The notes: generated from the letters alone by a model not told the origin. Positions 33,050 to 43,840 are shown, numbered from the stretch's first letter. The stretch: 64,000 bases of DNA from Cricetomys ansorgei (GCA_026225945.1 JAMJFZ010000818.1:557001-621000); one strand, 5' to 3'. A program made the numbers and translations.

Positions 33050-33537
33050 TTAGGTCACTCATAGACTCAACCAGAGTCCCCCATGCCACTCAAAGGAACG
33101 GCCACAGTCCCCACGTTGGCCCTGTCTGTTCAGCGTCTGCTCCTCCCTGACCATAGATCTCCCCATCTCCCTTGCTGGCTGTGCTCCGGCCACACAAACA
33201 TCCTTCGCACTCCTTGAACCCACCCAGCACGCTCTGGACTCCGTTCCTCAGACCACAGTGCCCTTCCCCCAGTGTCTCCCGTGACTCATCTCAAGCTATT
33301 TAAAACGGCCACGTGCTCCGCCAATAATCATTTTCTTGTTTTGTCTTTCTCTGCACTCGTCTTCTGGCTTTGGCTAACTCACCTGCCCACTGGCTCCCTT
33401 CCCTCCCAGTCTCTGAACAGCACGGAGACATCAGTTCGTCTGCCCTGTTGCCTTCTGCAACCCCAGCCCCTTGAGTGGCGTCTGGCACACAGGAAGCACA
33501 CTGTAAACACTTTGTCCATAAACGGAGGAATGAATCA
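33050..33537 (+). repeat. L2 LINE, long fragment to the 3' end
   Basis: GGCCCTGTCTGTTCAGCGTCTGC, CCTTGCTGGCTGTGCTCCGGCC, TTCGCACTCCTTGAACCCACCC and a terminal GGCGTCTGGCACACAGGAAGC with AATGAATC follow L2 in sense order. Confidence 0.8.
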
Positions 33538-33825
33538 GCAAGAGTCAGAAAATGTGTCTGTTAGAGGTGGTAGAAGGAGAAAGAGAAACTGAGGCAGAAG
33601 TCTGAAAGGGCAAAGTAAGATTCCCTGAAAGCCCAAACACCGGTGACTTAGCAGTCACCAGGCAGAGCCTGGTCATGTCAGAACTCATCCTGACAGTTAC
33701 GCCTGAGGTCGAACCCACTTCCTGACTCTACTACTTCCCAGCTGGTGAGGCTCTCCTCCAAGAACCTTCACATGGATCCGAAATCCCCCACATTCCACGA
33801 AGCACACAGCTCTGATGTCTTTAAA

Positions 33826-33955
33826 AAAATTGTATGTGTATGCGTATGATTTATGTATGTGCACCATGTATGTGCAGTGCTCACAGAGGCCAGGAGAGGG
33901 CGCCACACCCTCTGGAACTGGAACACACCCAGTTCTGAGCCACCATGGTGATGGT
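33826..33955 (-). repeat. B3-type SINE, truncated
   Basis: Tail TGTATGTGTATGCGTATG, then CACAGAGGCCAGGAGAGGGCGCC, CCTCTGGAACTGG and GAGCCACCATGGTGATGG are the minus-strand distal half of B3. Confidence 0.68.
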
Positions 33956-34222
33956 AGGAAATTTGAGAACTGTAAGAACTAAGGAGGAAGGAGAGAAAGG
34001 GAGAGAAAGGCAGCTGGCTGTCTCTTTCTTGCTCTCAGACTTGTGCCTCAGTTTCCCCTTCTCTTCCTACCCACCTTTAACAAGTACATTTTAGACTTTT
34101 ACTGATTCATTCCCCTGCCTGATGCTGTTCAAGGGGCTGGGGTGGAACTACTGTCTCTGCTCCTGCGCTCACAGCCCGACAGAACGACACCGGCATCACC
34201 GAACCACGAGGTACAAGGGCTC

Positions 34223-34390
34223 CGGGAGCTGGAGAGATGGCTCAGTCAGTAAAGAGCCCGCCTTGCAAACATGAGCACCTCGGTTTTATCCTCAGAACCC
34301 ACATAGAAAAGGCAGCTGTGGTGATGTGGGCTTGAACTCCAACCACTGGAGAGGCAGAGACAGATAGGATGAACCCCCTGAATAAAATAC
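34223..34390 (+). repeat. B4/RSINE1-type SINE, 3' truncated
   Basis: Head GGGAGCTGGAGAGATGGCTCAGTCAG, TTGCAAACATGAGCACCTCGG, CAGAACCCACATAGAAAAGG, GATGTGGGCTTGAACTCC and GGAGAGGCAGAGACAG. Confidence 0.72.
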
Positions 34391-34449
34391 TTCTGCCCAA
34401 ATCTCTATCTTGGAAAACTTGTGCGAAACATGTGCAAATGACTGTTAAG

Positions 34450-34600
34450 CAAAGTGTCTCATTTACTCTCTACAACGCTTATGGACACCTGAGACACAGA
34501 GAGGGTGAGCAACATACCCAAGGGCACACAGCTGAGAGTTAGCCAAGCAGGATTTGAATGCAGGTCTCTGTACCACGAAAGCCTACACACTATCCCTCTA
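34450..34600 (-). repeat. MIR SINE
   Basis: CATTTACTCTCTACAACGC, GACACAGAGAGGGTGAGCAAC, ACCCAAGGGCACACAGCTGAG and GATTTGAATGCAGGTCTCTG match reverse-complement MIR well. Confidence 0.82.
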
Positions 34601-34889
34601 CCCTCCCCCCTCCTCCCACCTGCCTCAGTCTGAGGCCTCCTCTCTCCATTCTTTTCACTTCCTATGTTAAGACCTTAAGCGTTCCAAGACCTTACCCCAG
34701 CATGGCCCCTGGGTCACAGGAAGAGCCGGTGAAGCCCGTGCAGCTCTTCCCAGCACCATCCCCAGCTGGGAAGTAGCTAATGTGTCTGAAGAGCAAGCCC
34801 ACCAGCTAGGTCTTTGGAGACACAAATGGGAAGGAGTCTGCTGTGAGTGGATTCTAAATCCATCCTCATGCCTCAAAATTTAACTCAGA

Positions 34890-35140
34890 AGCTGGAGGGT
34901 GTGCTCCGTCAGTGAGTCATCCTCCCACCCTCCGTGCAGCCATGGGGACTGGAGTTTGAGCATCAGAGCCTTTGTAAAAACATAGAAATTTAAGTTACTT
35001 GGTTAGGTCCACGTTCCCTGAGAGACTTGTCTCAAAGAGGTGCACGGCACCTGTTCTGTGGCATCCATGTGCACATGTACCCCACACACTCATGTACAAG
35101 TGCGCGTGCGCGCACCCACACCCACACACCCACACACACA
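34890..35140 (+). repeat. Degraded B4-like SINE with CA tail
   Basis: GGTGTGCTCCGTCAGTGAG resembles a tRNA-like head and ATCAGAGCCTTTGTAAAAAC the post-B-box segment. 35086-35140 is a GCGCGTGCGCGC/CACACCC tail. Confidence 0.42.
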
Positions 35141-35903
35141 ACTTCACTCACTCCTCAGAGCTACAATTCATCCCCGCCGCTGACGAAGTTGACCCGTTTG
35201 TCCAGCTCATTGCGAGCATGTGGTAAGTCTTTCTGTCTAGGGATGGGCTCCTAAGCCAGCGAATCCTGGCACACCCTCTAGCTAGGCATGGCGCCCTCAG
35301 CTGAGACCCCTCCCACCCACGTCTCCTGCCTATTGGGCAAAGGAGCAAAAGGCTGAACTACATGGAATGAGAATCAAAGGCTCACGCACCTCGTCCACGC
35401 ATGCAGATGACTGTTCAAATCTGTCAACATTATCCCTCACATGACAATCTCATCTTACCACCTGCGCACACGCACACGCACACACCTCCCCGTGACACCC
35501 TCTGGATATGTTGGGACAGGAACAGAAGGCACATGAGCATGGATGAATGACCTTTAGCCTCAGGCCAAAGGTCACTCACTAAGCTACAGCCCAGACTCCA
35601 AGACCATCTACCGTTGCCTTGGTCTGTGACCTCCTGATACCCACTCCCGCCCTCTCTGAGCGCTGGTTTCATTAAATGAGAGTGAATCAGACTGACCTAA
35701 GATCAAGGAGTCCCTTCACCTGTCAGTGTTCTGGGATTTCAACATCCACCAGAGCAGGAAGGGAGAGCGAGGCGGGGCCAGTTCTGGGCCTCACACTTCC
35801 GGGTGGCACCTCACGCCTCACCTGCCGGCTCGCAGCTGTTTCCTCCGAACATTTAATGGTGCCGCTTTTCTTACACAGCACAGGCCTCTGTGGGGAATGT
35901 GTG
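35141..35903. other. No gene recognised; locally CpG-richer
   Basis: 35760-35850 has several CpGs (GAGCGAGGCGGGG, TTCCGGG, CCGGCTCG) but is far too short for a CpG island. Opposing frames are open. Confidence 0.4.
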
Positions 35904-36313
35904 TGTCCTAGGCAGCTACTATTGCCCTGGTGAGACACCCTGACCACAGCGGCTTGGGGAGGAAAGGGCTTATTTGGCTTATACTTCCAAATCACTGTTC
36001 ATCACTGAAGAAGTCAGGGCAGGAACTCAAAACAGGACAGGAACCTGGAGGCAGGAGTTGACGCAGAGGCCACGGAAAAGTGCAGCTTACTGGCTTTCTC
36101 CCATGGCTTGCTCGGCCTGCTTTCTCCTAGCACCCAGGACACCAGCCCAGGGGCAGCCCCTCCACAGTGAGCCCCTCCCCTGTCAATAACTAATTAAGAA
36201 AACTCCCTACAGGCTTGCCTCCAGCCCAATCTCATGGAGGCGTTTTCTCAGTTGAGGCTCCTGCCTGTGATTACTCTAGCTTGTGTCAAGTTGACATAAA
36301 TCCAGCCAGCACA
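35904..36313 (-). mobile_element. LTR (3', in element sense) of a complete LTR element
   Basis: On the plus strand it starts TGTCCTAGGCAGC and ends CAGCCAGCACA, so it has TG...CA ends in either reading. It shares CAGGCCACCAGCCCAGG-type body text, 'ctaattaagaaaa' and GACTCTAGCTTGTGTCAAG-like text with the copy at 37662-38030, in the same orientation. About 410 bp. Confidence 0.85.
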
Positions 36314-37661
36314 ATTGACCCCTTGTCAGTTTGGCTCACAAACACATCACCGTTAAGCCACAACTTTTGTTTTCTCATTGATCCCCAAGATCTCAAGTTT
36401 AAAACATGAATAACTTTAAAAGTCCCACAGTCCCTACAAATTGGAACACATTAAAAGTTCAGGCCCAGCCTGGTGGTGGCGGCGCATCCTTTAATCCCAG
36501 CACTCAGGAGGGAGAGGCTAGCCTGGTCTACAGAGTGAGTTCCAGGACAACCAGAGTTACAACAGAGAAACCCTGTCTCGAAAACCAAAACACAACACCA
36601 ACAACAACAACAAAAAAAAAATATCCAGGCCCTTTATAATATCCAGTCTCTTTAAAACGCTTTTAAAAATTCAACATTTTCAACTGCGGGCTCCTGTAAA
36701 AATCAAAAAATCAAACTTTCTAATTCAAGAGAGAAGAATCAAGACACAGTCACAGTCAAATCAAAACCAAACTCCCAGCAGGGTAAATGATACAATATAC
36801 AATGTCTGGGATCCACTCACCATTCTCTGGGCTCCTCTGAAGGGCTTTGGTGGCTCCTCTGGCTCTGCCCACAGCTTGTCCTCCAGGCTCTGGCTGACTC
36901 CGCTCCACTGCTTCTTGGTGGCCAGCCCACGGTACCAGCATCTTTAAAAAGCTGGGCTACAACTGGGCTGCTCCTTCACCGATTAGCCTCTCCCGGGCTC
37001 TGCTCATGGTGCCAAGCCTCGATTTCTTTATGCGGCCCCTTCAGTCCTGAGCTTAATTGCTACTGAGGCTGCACCTTCACCTGCGGCCTCTCTCGGCCTC
37101 TCACAGCGCTAAGCCCCAGCTGCTCTCCATGATCCCGCCATGCCTTCGAAACCAGCACCACCTGGTGACTCTTGCAGCACCAAATCTGGCTGCTAGTATC
37201 AGGCACAACCTTGGCCACCTTTCGAAGGCAGCTTGTGTGTGCTGACACAGGAAGCGCTTCCCAGATTTCACCCCAGGGATGCTGGTTTCAGTCACTGCTA
37301 ATTTCTCAGCTCCAGCTGACCCGCATCCTCTGTCCCAGTGTAGCGTTTAGCGGTTTCGCTTTACTGGTTCTGGCCCCTTGTTAACCACAGCTGATTCTTC
37401 AGCTCCAGCTCACCAGACATTACAGATTCTTCACTCAAAAAGCCCGGTGGAGTCTCCGATTCCCGCTGAGACGTCACGAGCCAGGCCTCCCTGGCCCGAA
37501 CCACTCTCAATGTTATCTTCCAAGCGCCCACAGAACGACCCGCTCAGCTCTCAGCACTCAAAGGCTTCCAGCCCAAAGTGCCAACACAAAGTCCTTCCAC
37601 AGTCCTCCCCTGAACATGGCCAGGTCTGTCACAGCAAGGCCCCAGTGTCCTGATACCAATT
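36314..37661 (-). mobile_element. Non-coding interior of the LTR element
   Basis: About 1.35 kb (including a B1) between the two LTRs. Read on the minus strand, three bases after the LTR at 37662 comes TGGTATCAGGACACTGGG, which matches a leucine-tRNA primer site (TGGTGTCAGGA...) at 10 of the first 11 bases, as used by class III elements. A short purine run (GACAAGGGG) precedes the other LTR. No gag, protease or polymerase-like frame is visible, as in MaLR elements. Confidence 0.75.
36466..36625 (+). repeat. B1 SINE inserted in the LTR element
   Basis: CCTGGTGGTGGCGGCGCATCC, TAATCCCAGCACTCAGGAGG, GCCTGGTCTACAGAGTGAG, CCAGAGTTACAACAGAGAAACC, then an (ACA)n/A tail. Flanking TTCAGGCC and TCCAGGCC look like a target duplication. 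Confidence 0.95.
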
Positions 37662-38030
37662 TGTCTGAGTTAGGGTTTCTATTGCTTAGGGAGAAAAGGG
37701 CTTAATTTAGCTTACACTTCCACACACTGTTTGTCGTGGAAGAAAGGCAGGAACCCGGAGGCAGGAGCTGATGCGGAGGCCACGGAGGATGCTGCTTACT
37801 GGCTTGCTTCCACTGGCTTACTCAGCCTGCTTCCTTATAGGACCAGAATCACCAGCCCAGGGATGGCTCCACCCACTATGGGAGGGGCCATCCCCCATCA
37901 ATCACTAATTAAGAAAATGCCCTACAGGCGTGCAAACAGCCCCCTCTTACGGAGGGGTTTTCTCCATTGAGGCTCTCCCATCTCAGATGACTCTAGCTTG
38001 TGTCAGGTTGACATAAAGCCAGCCAGTACA
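37662..38030 (-). mobile_element. LTR (5', in element sense) of a complete LTR element
   Basis: Plus strand starts TGTCTGAGTTAGGG and ends CCAGCCAGTACA. 369 bp. It lacks part of the ACACCATGACC-type segment near its left end compared with other copies, which explains the length difference from 35904-36313. Confidence 0.85.
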
Positions 38031-38147
38031 TCTTTCCACATCATCTTGTCTGTTCCCCACAAGATTCTGGTGAGATTAAGCTTGGTGTGTCATTCACAAA
38101 CAGTCTCAGCTGCCTGTAACAGGAAGCCTGGCTACCCATGGGTGGTA

Positions 38148-38320
38148 CCATAAGGGCATTCTTTCTTTCTTTCTTTGAGACAGGGTTTCTCTGTTGTGAC
38201 TTCTGACTGTCCTGGAACTCACTCTGTAGACCAGGCTGGCCTGGAACTCACTGAGATCTGCCTGCCTCTGCCTCCTGGGATTAAAGGCATGTGCTACCAC
38301 CACCCGGCCATAAGGACATT
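38148..38320 (-). repeat. B1 SINE with clear target-site duplication
   Basis: The B1 (38161-38307) reads on the plus strand GAGACAGGGTTTCTCTGTTG ... TGGGATTAAAGGCATGTGC. It is bracketed by CCATAAGGGCATT and CCATAAGGACATT (38148-38160 and 38308-38320), a 13-bp duplication with one difference. Confidence 0.96.
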
Positions 38321-38739
38321 ATTAAGAAGGAAAATGAAGGTCTTGCCATTGGCCCAGTTTCTCAATGACGTCATCAAGAATCTCAGTTCCTGTGTCTTCC
38401 TGATCCGCCAAGCTCAGAGTGACAGTTTCCATTCACAACTGTGTTTGTTGCCTGCCTCATGGTTACAAGATGGTTATCACGGCTCCAGGTGTTACAACCC
38501 CACACACGACATCCTCCAACAAGAAAGAGCAAAAGATCTCTCCCTGGGGACTATTCTGTGTAAAAGAAATAAAAACATTCCAGAATTCCTTAGAGATTTA
38601 TCCTATTAGCCAAGATTAAGAAGCATGGCTACCCTCGGCTGCTGGGGAGGCTGGGGATACGTACGGTTTGGCTTGTCTCAGGAGCAAGAGGTAGGCACGA
38701 AGCCGCCACGGCCACTGGAGGAAGAACTATCAGTGGCTG

Positions 38740-38830
38740 TCACATCATATGTTCTCATTTAAGACATAGAGAGGTTAAGTGATTTACCCAAGGTCACCCA
38801 GCAAACAAGTGTCCAGATCTATATATAGTT
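38740..38830 (-). repeat. MIR SINE
   Basis: CATTTAAGACATAGAGAGGTTAAG, TGATTTACCCAAGGTCACCCAGC and AAACAAGTGTCCAGATC match reverse-complement MIR. Confidence 0.75.
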
Positions 38831-39002
38831 ATACCCAACTCCAAAGTCCGGGCTGATCTTACTGGCCTTGGTTCCTCTCCAAGGCACTGAATGGACACTT
38901 CAAAAAGAGTCCAGTGGTAAACAACAAGAGAAGAATTGAAAGATATTGACAGAGGCTGGAGATTTCAAGTCAGGCTTAAAGACCTGACAGTCAGAGAATA
39001 TG

Positions 39003-39322
39003 TTATACTTAGGTTTCTGTTACTGGGACAAAATGTCCATGAAAATTCAACTTAGAGGTTAAAAGGTTTATTTTAGGCTCCTCGCTCCAGAGCTTTAAGT
39101 CCATGGCTTGCTGTGGCTGACTCCTGACTCATAGTAACCATGGTTACTAAGAAGCCAAAAGCAGGAGCAGGATCTAGGATCTCAGTATACCTTTTGAAAG
39201 CAAGCGCGTCCAGTAACTTAACTTCCTCCCCATTGGCTCCGCCTCTTAAAGGTCCCAGCACGTCTCAATAGCGCCATTTGCTGGTGACCAAGCCTTTGAG
39301 GACAGTCTAGATACAAACCACA
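39003..39322 (-). mobile_element. Class III LTR copy, divergent subgroup
   Basis: TTAGGTTTCTGTTACTGGGACAAAATG, AAGGTTTATTTTAGGCTCC (complement of AATAAA), CCATTGGCTCCGCCTCTTAAAGGTCCC and AATAGCGCCATTTGCTGGTGACCAAGCC are in the order of a related rodent LTR. It contains an 18-bp perfect palindrome at 39132-39149. Confidence 0.7.
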
Positions 39323-40514
39323 AAGGAGAGACAGGAAGTGGATTCTGGAAGGCCAGGGGATTCTATGCAGAGGCCTCATCCCTCGGTGAGAATATTGAGA
39401 AGCCTGTGCATACAGCAGCAGAGGCAGGAGGAGCCCTGGGAAGTCCCACCCATCCTGAGCCAAGTGTCAAGGACTTCCTAATGGCACAGTCACCCCCTCC
39501 CCAGAGCCCATGGCCACGGGTCTTTTAATGGTGGATAATGATGTTTTACATTTAAATTGGTTTTCAGGGATTTCCCTCAGTAGCCACTGAAAGACAATGG
39601 AAGAAGACTTAAATTGGGGAGCTAGGCTAAAACGTAATCTGGGACCCTTTGTGGTGCTGTGGTCATTACAGGTAGTTCTTTACATCTCTTTGGAAGAGAA
39701 CTGGGCTGGGTAGCACATTGCCATCACTCTAGAAAGTTCCACTGAATAGTCCTGATATGCAAATGGGCTAGGACAAAGGTTAGCCTCCCCAGAGAAAGAT
39801 CAAGATGGGGGACGGTTCATATTGGACTGTTTTCTCTGCGGCTTCTGCGACAGATGGAAGCTAAGGGTCTTTTCCCAGAGGACGTGACAATGATAAACAA
39901 TTGCATGAACACAAAATTCTGCTTAGAGTTCCAGACAGGTCACAGGCTCCCTGAAGCCAAACAATGAGCAGAGAGCCTGGCCATGCTTGGTGTTCAGGGA
40001 ATTTCAGAAAGAGGAGCTGGGGACTTGGATCAGAGAGCCTTGGTTGCCTGGGAGCCGTCCCCAGGGCTTCCTTTATTCTCCACCCCGACGCCCTTAGTCT
40101 GGGAAGGAGAAGAATTTGTCTCTACTCCTAATTATGGGTTAAGACGCAAATGATGCAAATATTATGCTAAATGAGTTCCCTTAAAATAGCAGAGCACAAA
40201 GCCTGCAGAAGAGACCCTGCCCTTCCCATTTGCATGAGTCGAATGTCTCCCCCTCCCACATACCCCTGTGGTTGATGTTAATCTGAAACCCTAAAGGGGT
40301 CACCTTCCCCTCCCCAGAAATCTGTCCCATGAAGAGGGGAGGGAAGGGACATGGCTGATTGCCTACATCTGGTTAGTATCTGCATACCCAGAGACGATGA
40401 AGGGGAGTCAGGTCCTCCTGATGAAGACGATGCTCTGAGGAGTCGGGACTCCACGGCTGAAGGACTGGACTTGGAAGGTGTGGGGAAGGGAGGGAGGGAG
40501 GTTGGGATGCTGTT
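39323..40514. other. No gene; repeat-free AT-rich segment with octamer motifs
   Basis: No repeat recognised. Perfect ATGCAAAT octamers lie at 39757-39764 and 40153-40160, with ATGCTAAAT at 40164-40172 and AACAATTGCATG near 39897. This could be a conserved non-coding element, but I cannot test conservation. Confidence 0.4.
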
Positions 40515-40945
40515 GTCACTTCCTTTCTGTTGCTATGATAAAACACCCTGACCTTCGCAAGGGAGGCAAGAAAGGATTATACTTCCAGTGATGGGGGGAG
40601 TCCACCACCCAGAGCAGTCAGGGCAGGAACTCGAGGTAGGAGGCGGAAGCTTGCTACCTCCAACCAAAAAGCTCACTTCCCAACCAGAGGAGTACAAGAA
40701 CCATGGAGGACGCTGCTTGCTGGTTTGCTCACAGGCTAGATTTCTTAGACAGTTCAGGACCACCTGAGTAGGAAATGGTGCCGCCCACGGTGAGCCTGCC
40801 CCTCCTACATTAATTAGCAATCAAGGCATCTCCTCCACAGACATGCTCAGAGGCCAGTCTGATCTAGACATTTCCTCAGAGGAGGCTTCTCCTCTGAAGC
40901 GACTCTAGGCGGTGTTAAACGGACGGCTAGAGCTAACCAGGACAG
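40515..40945 (-). mobile_element. Class III LTR copy
   Basis: TTTCTGTTGCTATGATAAAACACCCTGACC, AGTCAGGGCAGGAACTCGAGG, CTGCTTGCTGGTTTGCTC, AATGGTGCCGCCCACGGTGAGC and ACAGACATGCTCAGAGG give the family order. The right end is degraded. Confidence 0.78.
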
Positions 40946-40977
40946 CCGGTGAAGCTGCGGGAAGACAACGCAGACCT

Positions 40978-41090
40978 TTGCCAGTTTCTCCACTTCGCCT
41001 ATCCTGTGGGTGACCTTGGGCTTCGAGGATTAAACAATGTGCCTCAGTTTACTTACCTGTAAAAGAGAAAGCTGAGAAGACTGAGGAGAG
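40978..41090 (+). repeat. MIR SINE
   Basis: CCTGTGGGTGACCTTGGGC and TGCCTCAGTTTACTTACCTGTAAAAG match MIR in sense order, with the halves slightly rearranged. Confidence 0.62.
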
Positions 41091-41343
41091 CGCCCTCTGG
41101 TGGACACAGAGATGCCCTCACTGATCCCCGGTGCAGTCCACCTTGGTAAATTTATTGGATTTAGCTGTTGTCAAAAACTTAACCAGCGTGGGTGAAAACT
41201 AAGAAAGGAGGTTTCACTTACCCAGCAGGCTCAGTTGATCAAAATGCAGATAAAGACTCTGAAAGGAAGCACCCTCGCCAAGCACCCTCCAAGAACCCAG
41301 TGACTGACTCTCCCCTTCCATTAAAAAGTCAGAGCACAGGCAG

Positions 41344-41575
41344 GGGCTGAGGAGATGGCTCAGCCTGTAGAGAGCTTGCTGCACAATCATGAGGACCTGA
41401 GTTCAAGCCCCAGAAGCCTAGAAGAAAATGCTGGCCGCAGCGGCGGCGTGAGCTCGCAGAGCCGGCACCGGCACCGGGGAGGACGTAAACACAGGTGGAT
41501 GCCTCAGGCCAGCCAGCCAAGCTGAATCCGTGAGCCCCAGGCCAGTGAGAGACCCTACCTCAAAAAGCAAAGTGA
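41344..41575 (+). repeat. B4/RSINE1-type composite SINE, interrupted
   Basis: GGGGCTGAGGAGATGGCTCAGCC, ATGAGGACCTGAGTTCAAGCCCC, GGATGCCTCAGGCCAGCCAGCC, GAGCCCCAGGCCAGTGAGAGACCC, CTCAAAAAGC. It stops where a B3 begins. Confidence 0.78.
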
Positions 41576-41740
41576 GGGCCGGAGAGATGTCTCTGCAGCA
41601 CTGGCTGCTCTTGCAGAGGACCTGTGTTCGATTCCTAGCACCCACGTGGCAGCTCACAACCATCTGTAACTGTAGTTCCAGGGGAGCTGACGCTGTCTTC
41701 TGGCCTCTGCAGGCACCAGGCACACCACACTACACAAACT
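41576..41740 (+). repeat. B3-type SINE abutting or nested in B4
   Basis: GGGCCGGAGAGATGTCTCTGC, GGACCTGTGTTCGATTCC, GTGGCAGCTCACAACCATCTG, GTTCCAGGGGAGCTGACGC and CTTCTGGCCTCTGCAGGCACC. Confidence 0.88.
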
Positions 41741-42574
41741 CCTTCCCTGCCTCCACACCCAGCTTCTTTGGGGCTGCTCCAGGCCAGGCTGTGCTCAGCA
41801 AAGGTGAGAATTATTTATTAATTAATTAAGCGTTATTAGCCTGGCATCAGACATTGCATTATACTGGTTTCACAGAGTTTGATACATTCCATGAGATCAT
41901 GAGCCGCGGTGGTGGTCTCATTTCCAGTGTCACCTAGAAATCTTTGAGGGTGTTTATGAAAGGTTCGAGATTTGCTACACAGAGTCCGCCAAGACCACGT
42001 ATGCAGCAAGCAAAGGCACACTTTATTTCGAGAAAGAAGAAAAAAAGAAAAACCTACGCAAAGTGGCCGACCACTGGTCAAGATGGTGACCCAGAAAGCT
42101 GGCCACACAGGTGTTAAAGGAAACGGGATCTCTCTGATTGGTCAGAACCTGAATACTGGATTGGCTCGTTAAATGTTAAGAGGAAACAGGGTTTCTGGGA
42201 AAGTGAGTATTTGACTTGACACAGAGAGGCGAGGGCAGTGCCTCCACCACTAGGGGCGCTGGACCGCCCAGTTTACACACAGGCTCAAAGGTCCACACTC
42301 TAGGAAGATTTTCCTTTCGTTGTTTTGGGGTGTGGTCTAGGGACTGGAATGTTTTTGAAGTCCAGATTGTCCTGATTGGCAGTTATATTTGAGGACGACA
42401 GGGCTAGAGAAATCAGGGCATTGGTTAGCCAGCAAGTGATGAAGAGTAAGTGTCTAACACCTTAAATCCATGTTTTTAAACTTTATAAAGAAAGCAAACT
42501 TCAATATATTTGACCAAGATTTAAAAATTAAGCTTTTATTACATCCTCAAAATTTAAAACTAAATTATAAAAAG
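41741..42574. other. No gene or repeat recognised
   Basis: Becomes AT-rich from 42440. CTTTATTTCG at 42021 and similar text give no feature I can name. Confidence 0.4.
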
Positions 42575-42935
42575 TGTTAGGTCCTCCAAAGTGGCCCCCC
42601 ACAATGGCAGTGGCTGGTGACAACCCCCCCAAACCAAAGGACTCTGACTCAGTAAACAGAGGCCTAAACCAGCAGTCCTCAGGAACCTCCTGGGGGGAGG
42701 GTTCTGTTTACCAAACCTTCCTTAATCTAGTTCCCATCAATCTGAACAGCCTGTATCAGCTCAAAGACCCCACCCTGCCAACTATCATATGAAATCTCTT
42801 ACTTTCCTGCCATTTTGCTTCTCTCTGACACCTCACCCACAACCCCAAGAGATGGACTTGACAGTCTGATCCCCAATAAACCTTTCTACACATGGAGTGG
42901 TCCAGTTGGGTAACTTCGTTTAGCCCTCACTTACA
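42575..42935 (+). mobile_element. Possible solo LTR of a different retrovirus-like family
   Basis: TG start (TGTTAGGTCC), CA end (CCTCACTTACA), 361 bp, and an AATAAA at 42876 in the expected 3' part (CCCCAATAAACC). It does not resemble the class III family. Flanks AAAAG and GAAAAAG are only a weak target duplication. Confidence 0.5.
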
Positions 42936-43299
42936 GAAAAAGCAAAACAGCCAACTTCCTAGAAAGAAATTGTTGCAAATATTGAACAAAATGAGGAATA
43001 TGCCCATCTTCAAGTCAGTGCAAGCAGACAACAAAAAGTGTTATTATATACCAAGAGTTCTGGGGAATCAACAATAAAGAAGCAAAATATCAATAAAAGA
43101 AAATTAACAAAAGGCAGAAACAAGTAATTCTCAGCAGGATAAATACATTTATTTAATAAGCTTTGGATTAAAAAAAAAACTCAGCTTTTCTAGGAATAAT
43201 AATAATATAAGTGGAAACAAAGCCTACCAACCTTAAAACCTAGTCAACCAGGAGAGACAAAAATAGAAAGTTAAAAAAAAAAAACACCTTTCCACGCAG
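42936..43299. other. A-rich DNA, probably old repeat
   Basis: Strongly A-rich on the plus strand with runs of A9-A12. May be part of the same old L1 as the next feature. Confidence 0.4.
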
Positions 43300-43575
43300 C
43301 CAGGGTGGGAGCTGCTTTCAGCGTGGTGGAGGAATGCGAATTAGTTCCACCTTTCTAGAAAGCGATTTGGCAGAATAATCCCAATTATGTTAAAAATATA
43401 TATGCATATGCATTTCTGCATATAAAAAAGACAGGGTGGATATAAAACAAATGTTAACAGCAATTTCCTTCGTGTAATAAGATTAGGGTGATTTTTATTT
43501 TCTCCTTTATGCTTTTCCGGAGTTTCCAAATTTTCACCCTGAATGTGAATCACTTCCATAACAAGAAAGAAAGAA
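43300..43575 (+). repeat. Possible ancient L1 3' region
   Basis: TAGTTCCACCTTTCTAGAAAGCGATTTGGCAG and TTTTATTTTCTCCTTTATGC with CCAAATTTTC resemble 3' parts of old mammalian L1 elements. Confidence 0.45.
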
Positions 43576-43776
43576 AAACAATGAAAAGGGAGACTCTTAA
43601 GAAACCTTGTTATGTCCTTTAGAAACGCACTTCTCTTTATATTTATTTATTTTTCACTGTTTCGTTGCAGAATGCTTGATTTTGCTGAGTTTTTTTTTTT
43701 TTTTTCCTGAACTGTTTCCAGCTTCATCCTGAGAGAGTCAGCCAATAAAAGAAACAGGTTATTCCAGTCTGTCTGG

Positions 43777-43840
43777 GGAGAGAGAGGGAGAGAGGGAGAG
43801 AGGGAGAGGGGGAGAGGGGGAGAGGGGGAGAGAGAGAGAA
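43777..43840 (+). repeat. Purine tract (GGGAGA/GGGGGAGA)
   Basis: About 64 pure purines in near-mirror GGGAGA and GGGGGAGA units. Confidence 0.95.

Noticed and set aside
35141..35903. Possible CpG island
   Set aside because: Only about 90 bases show raised CpG; far below island length.
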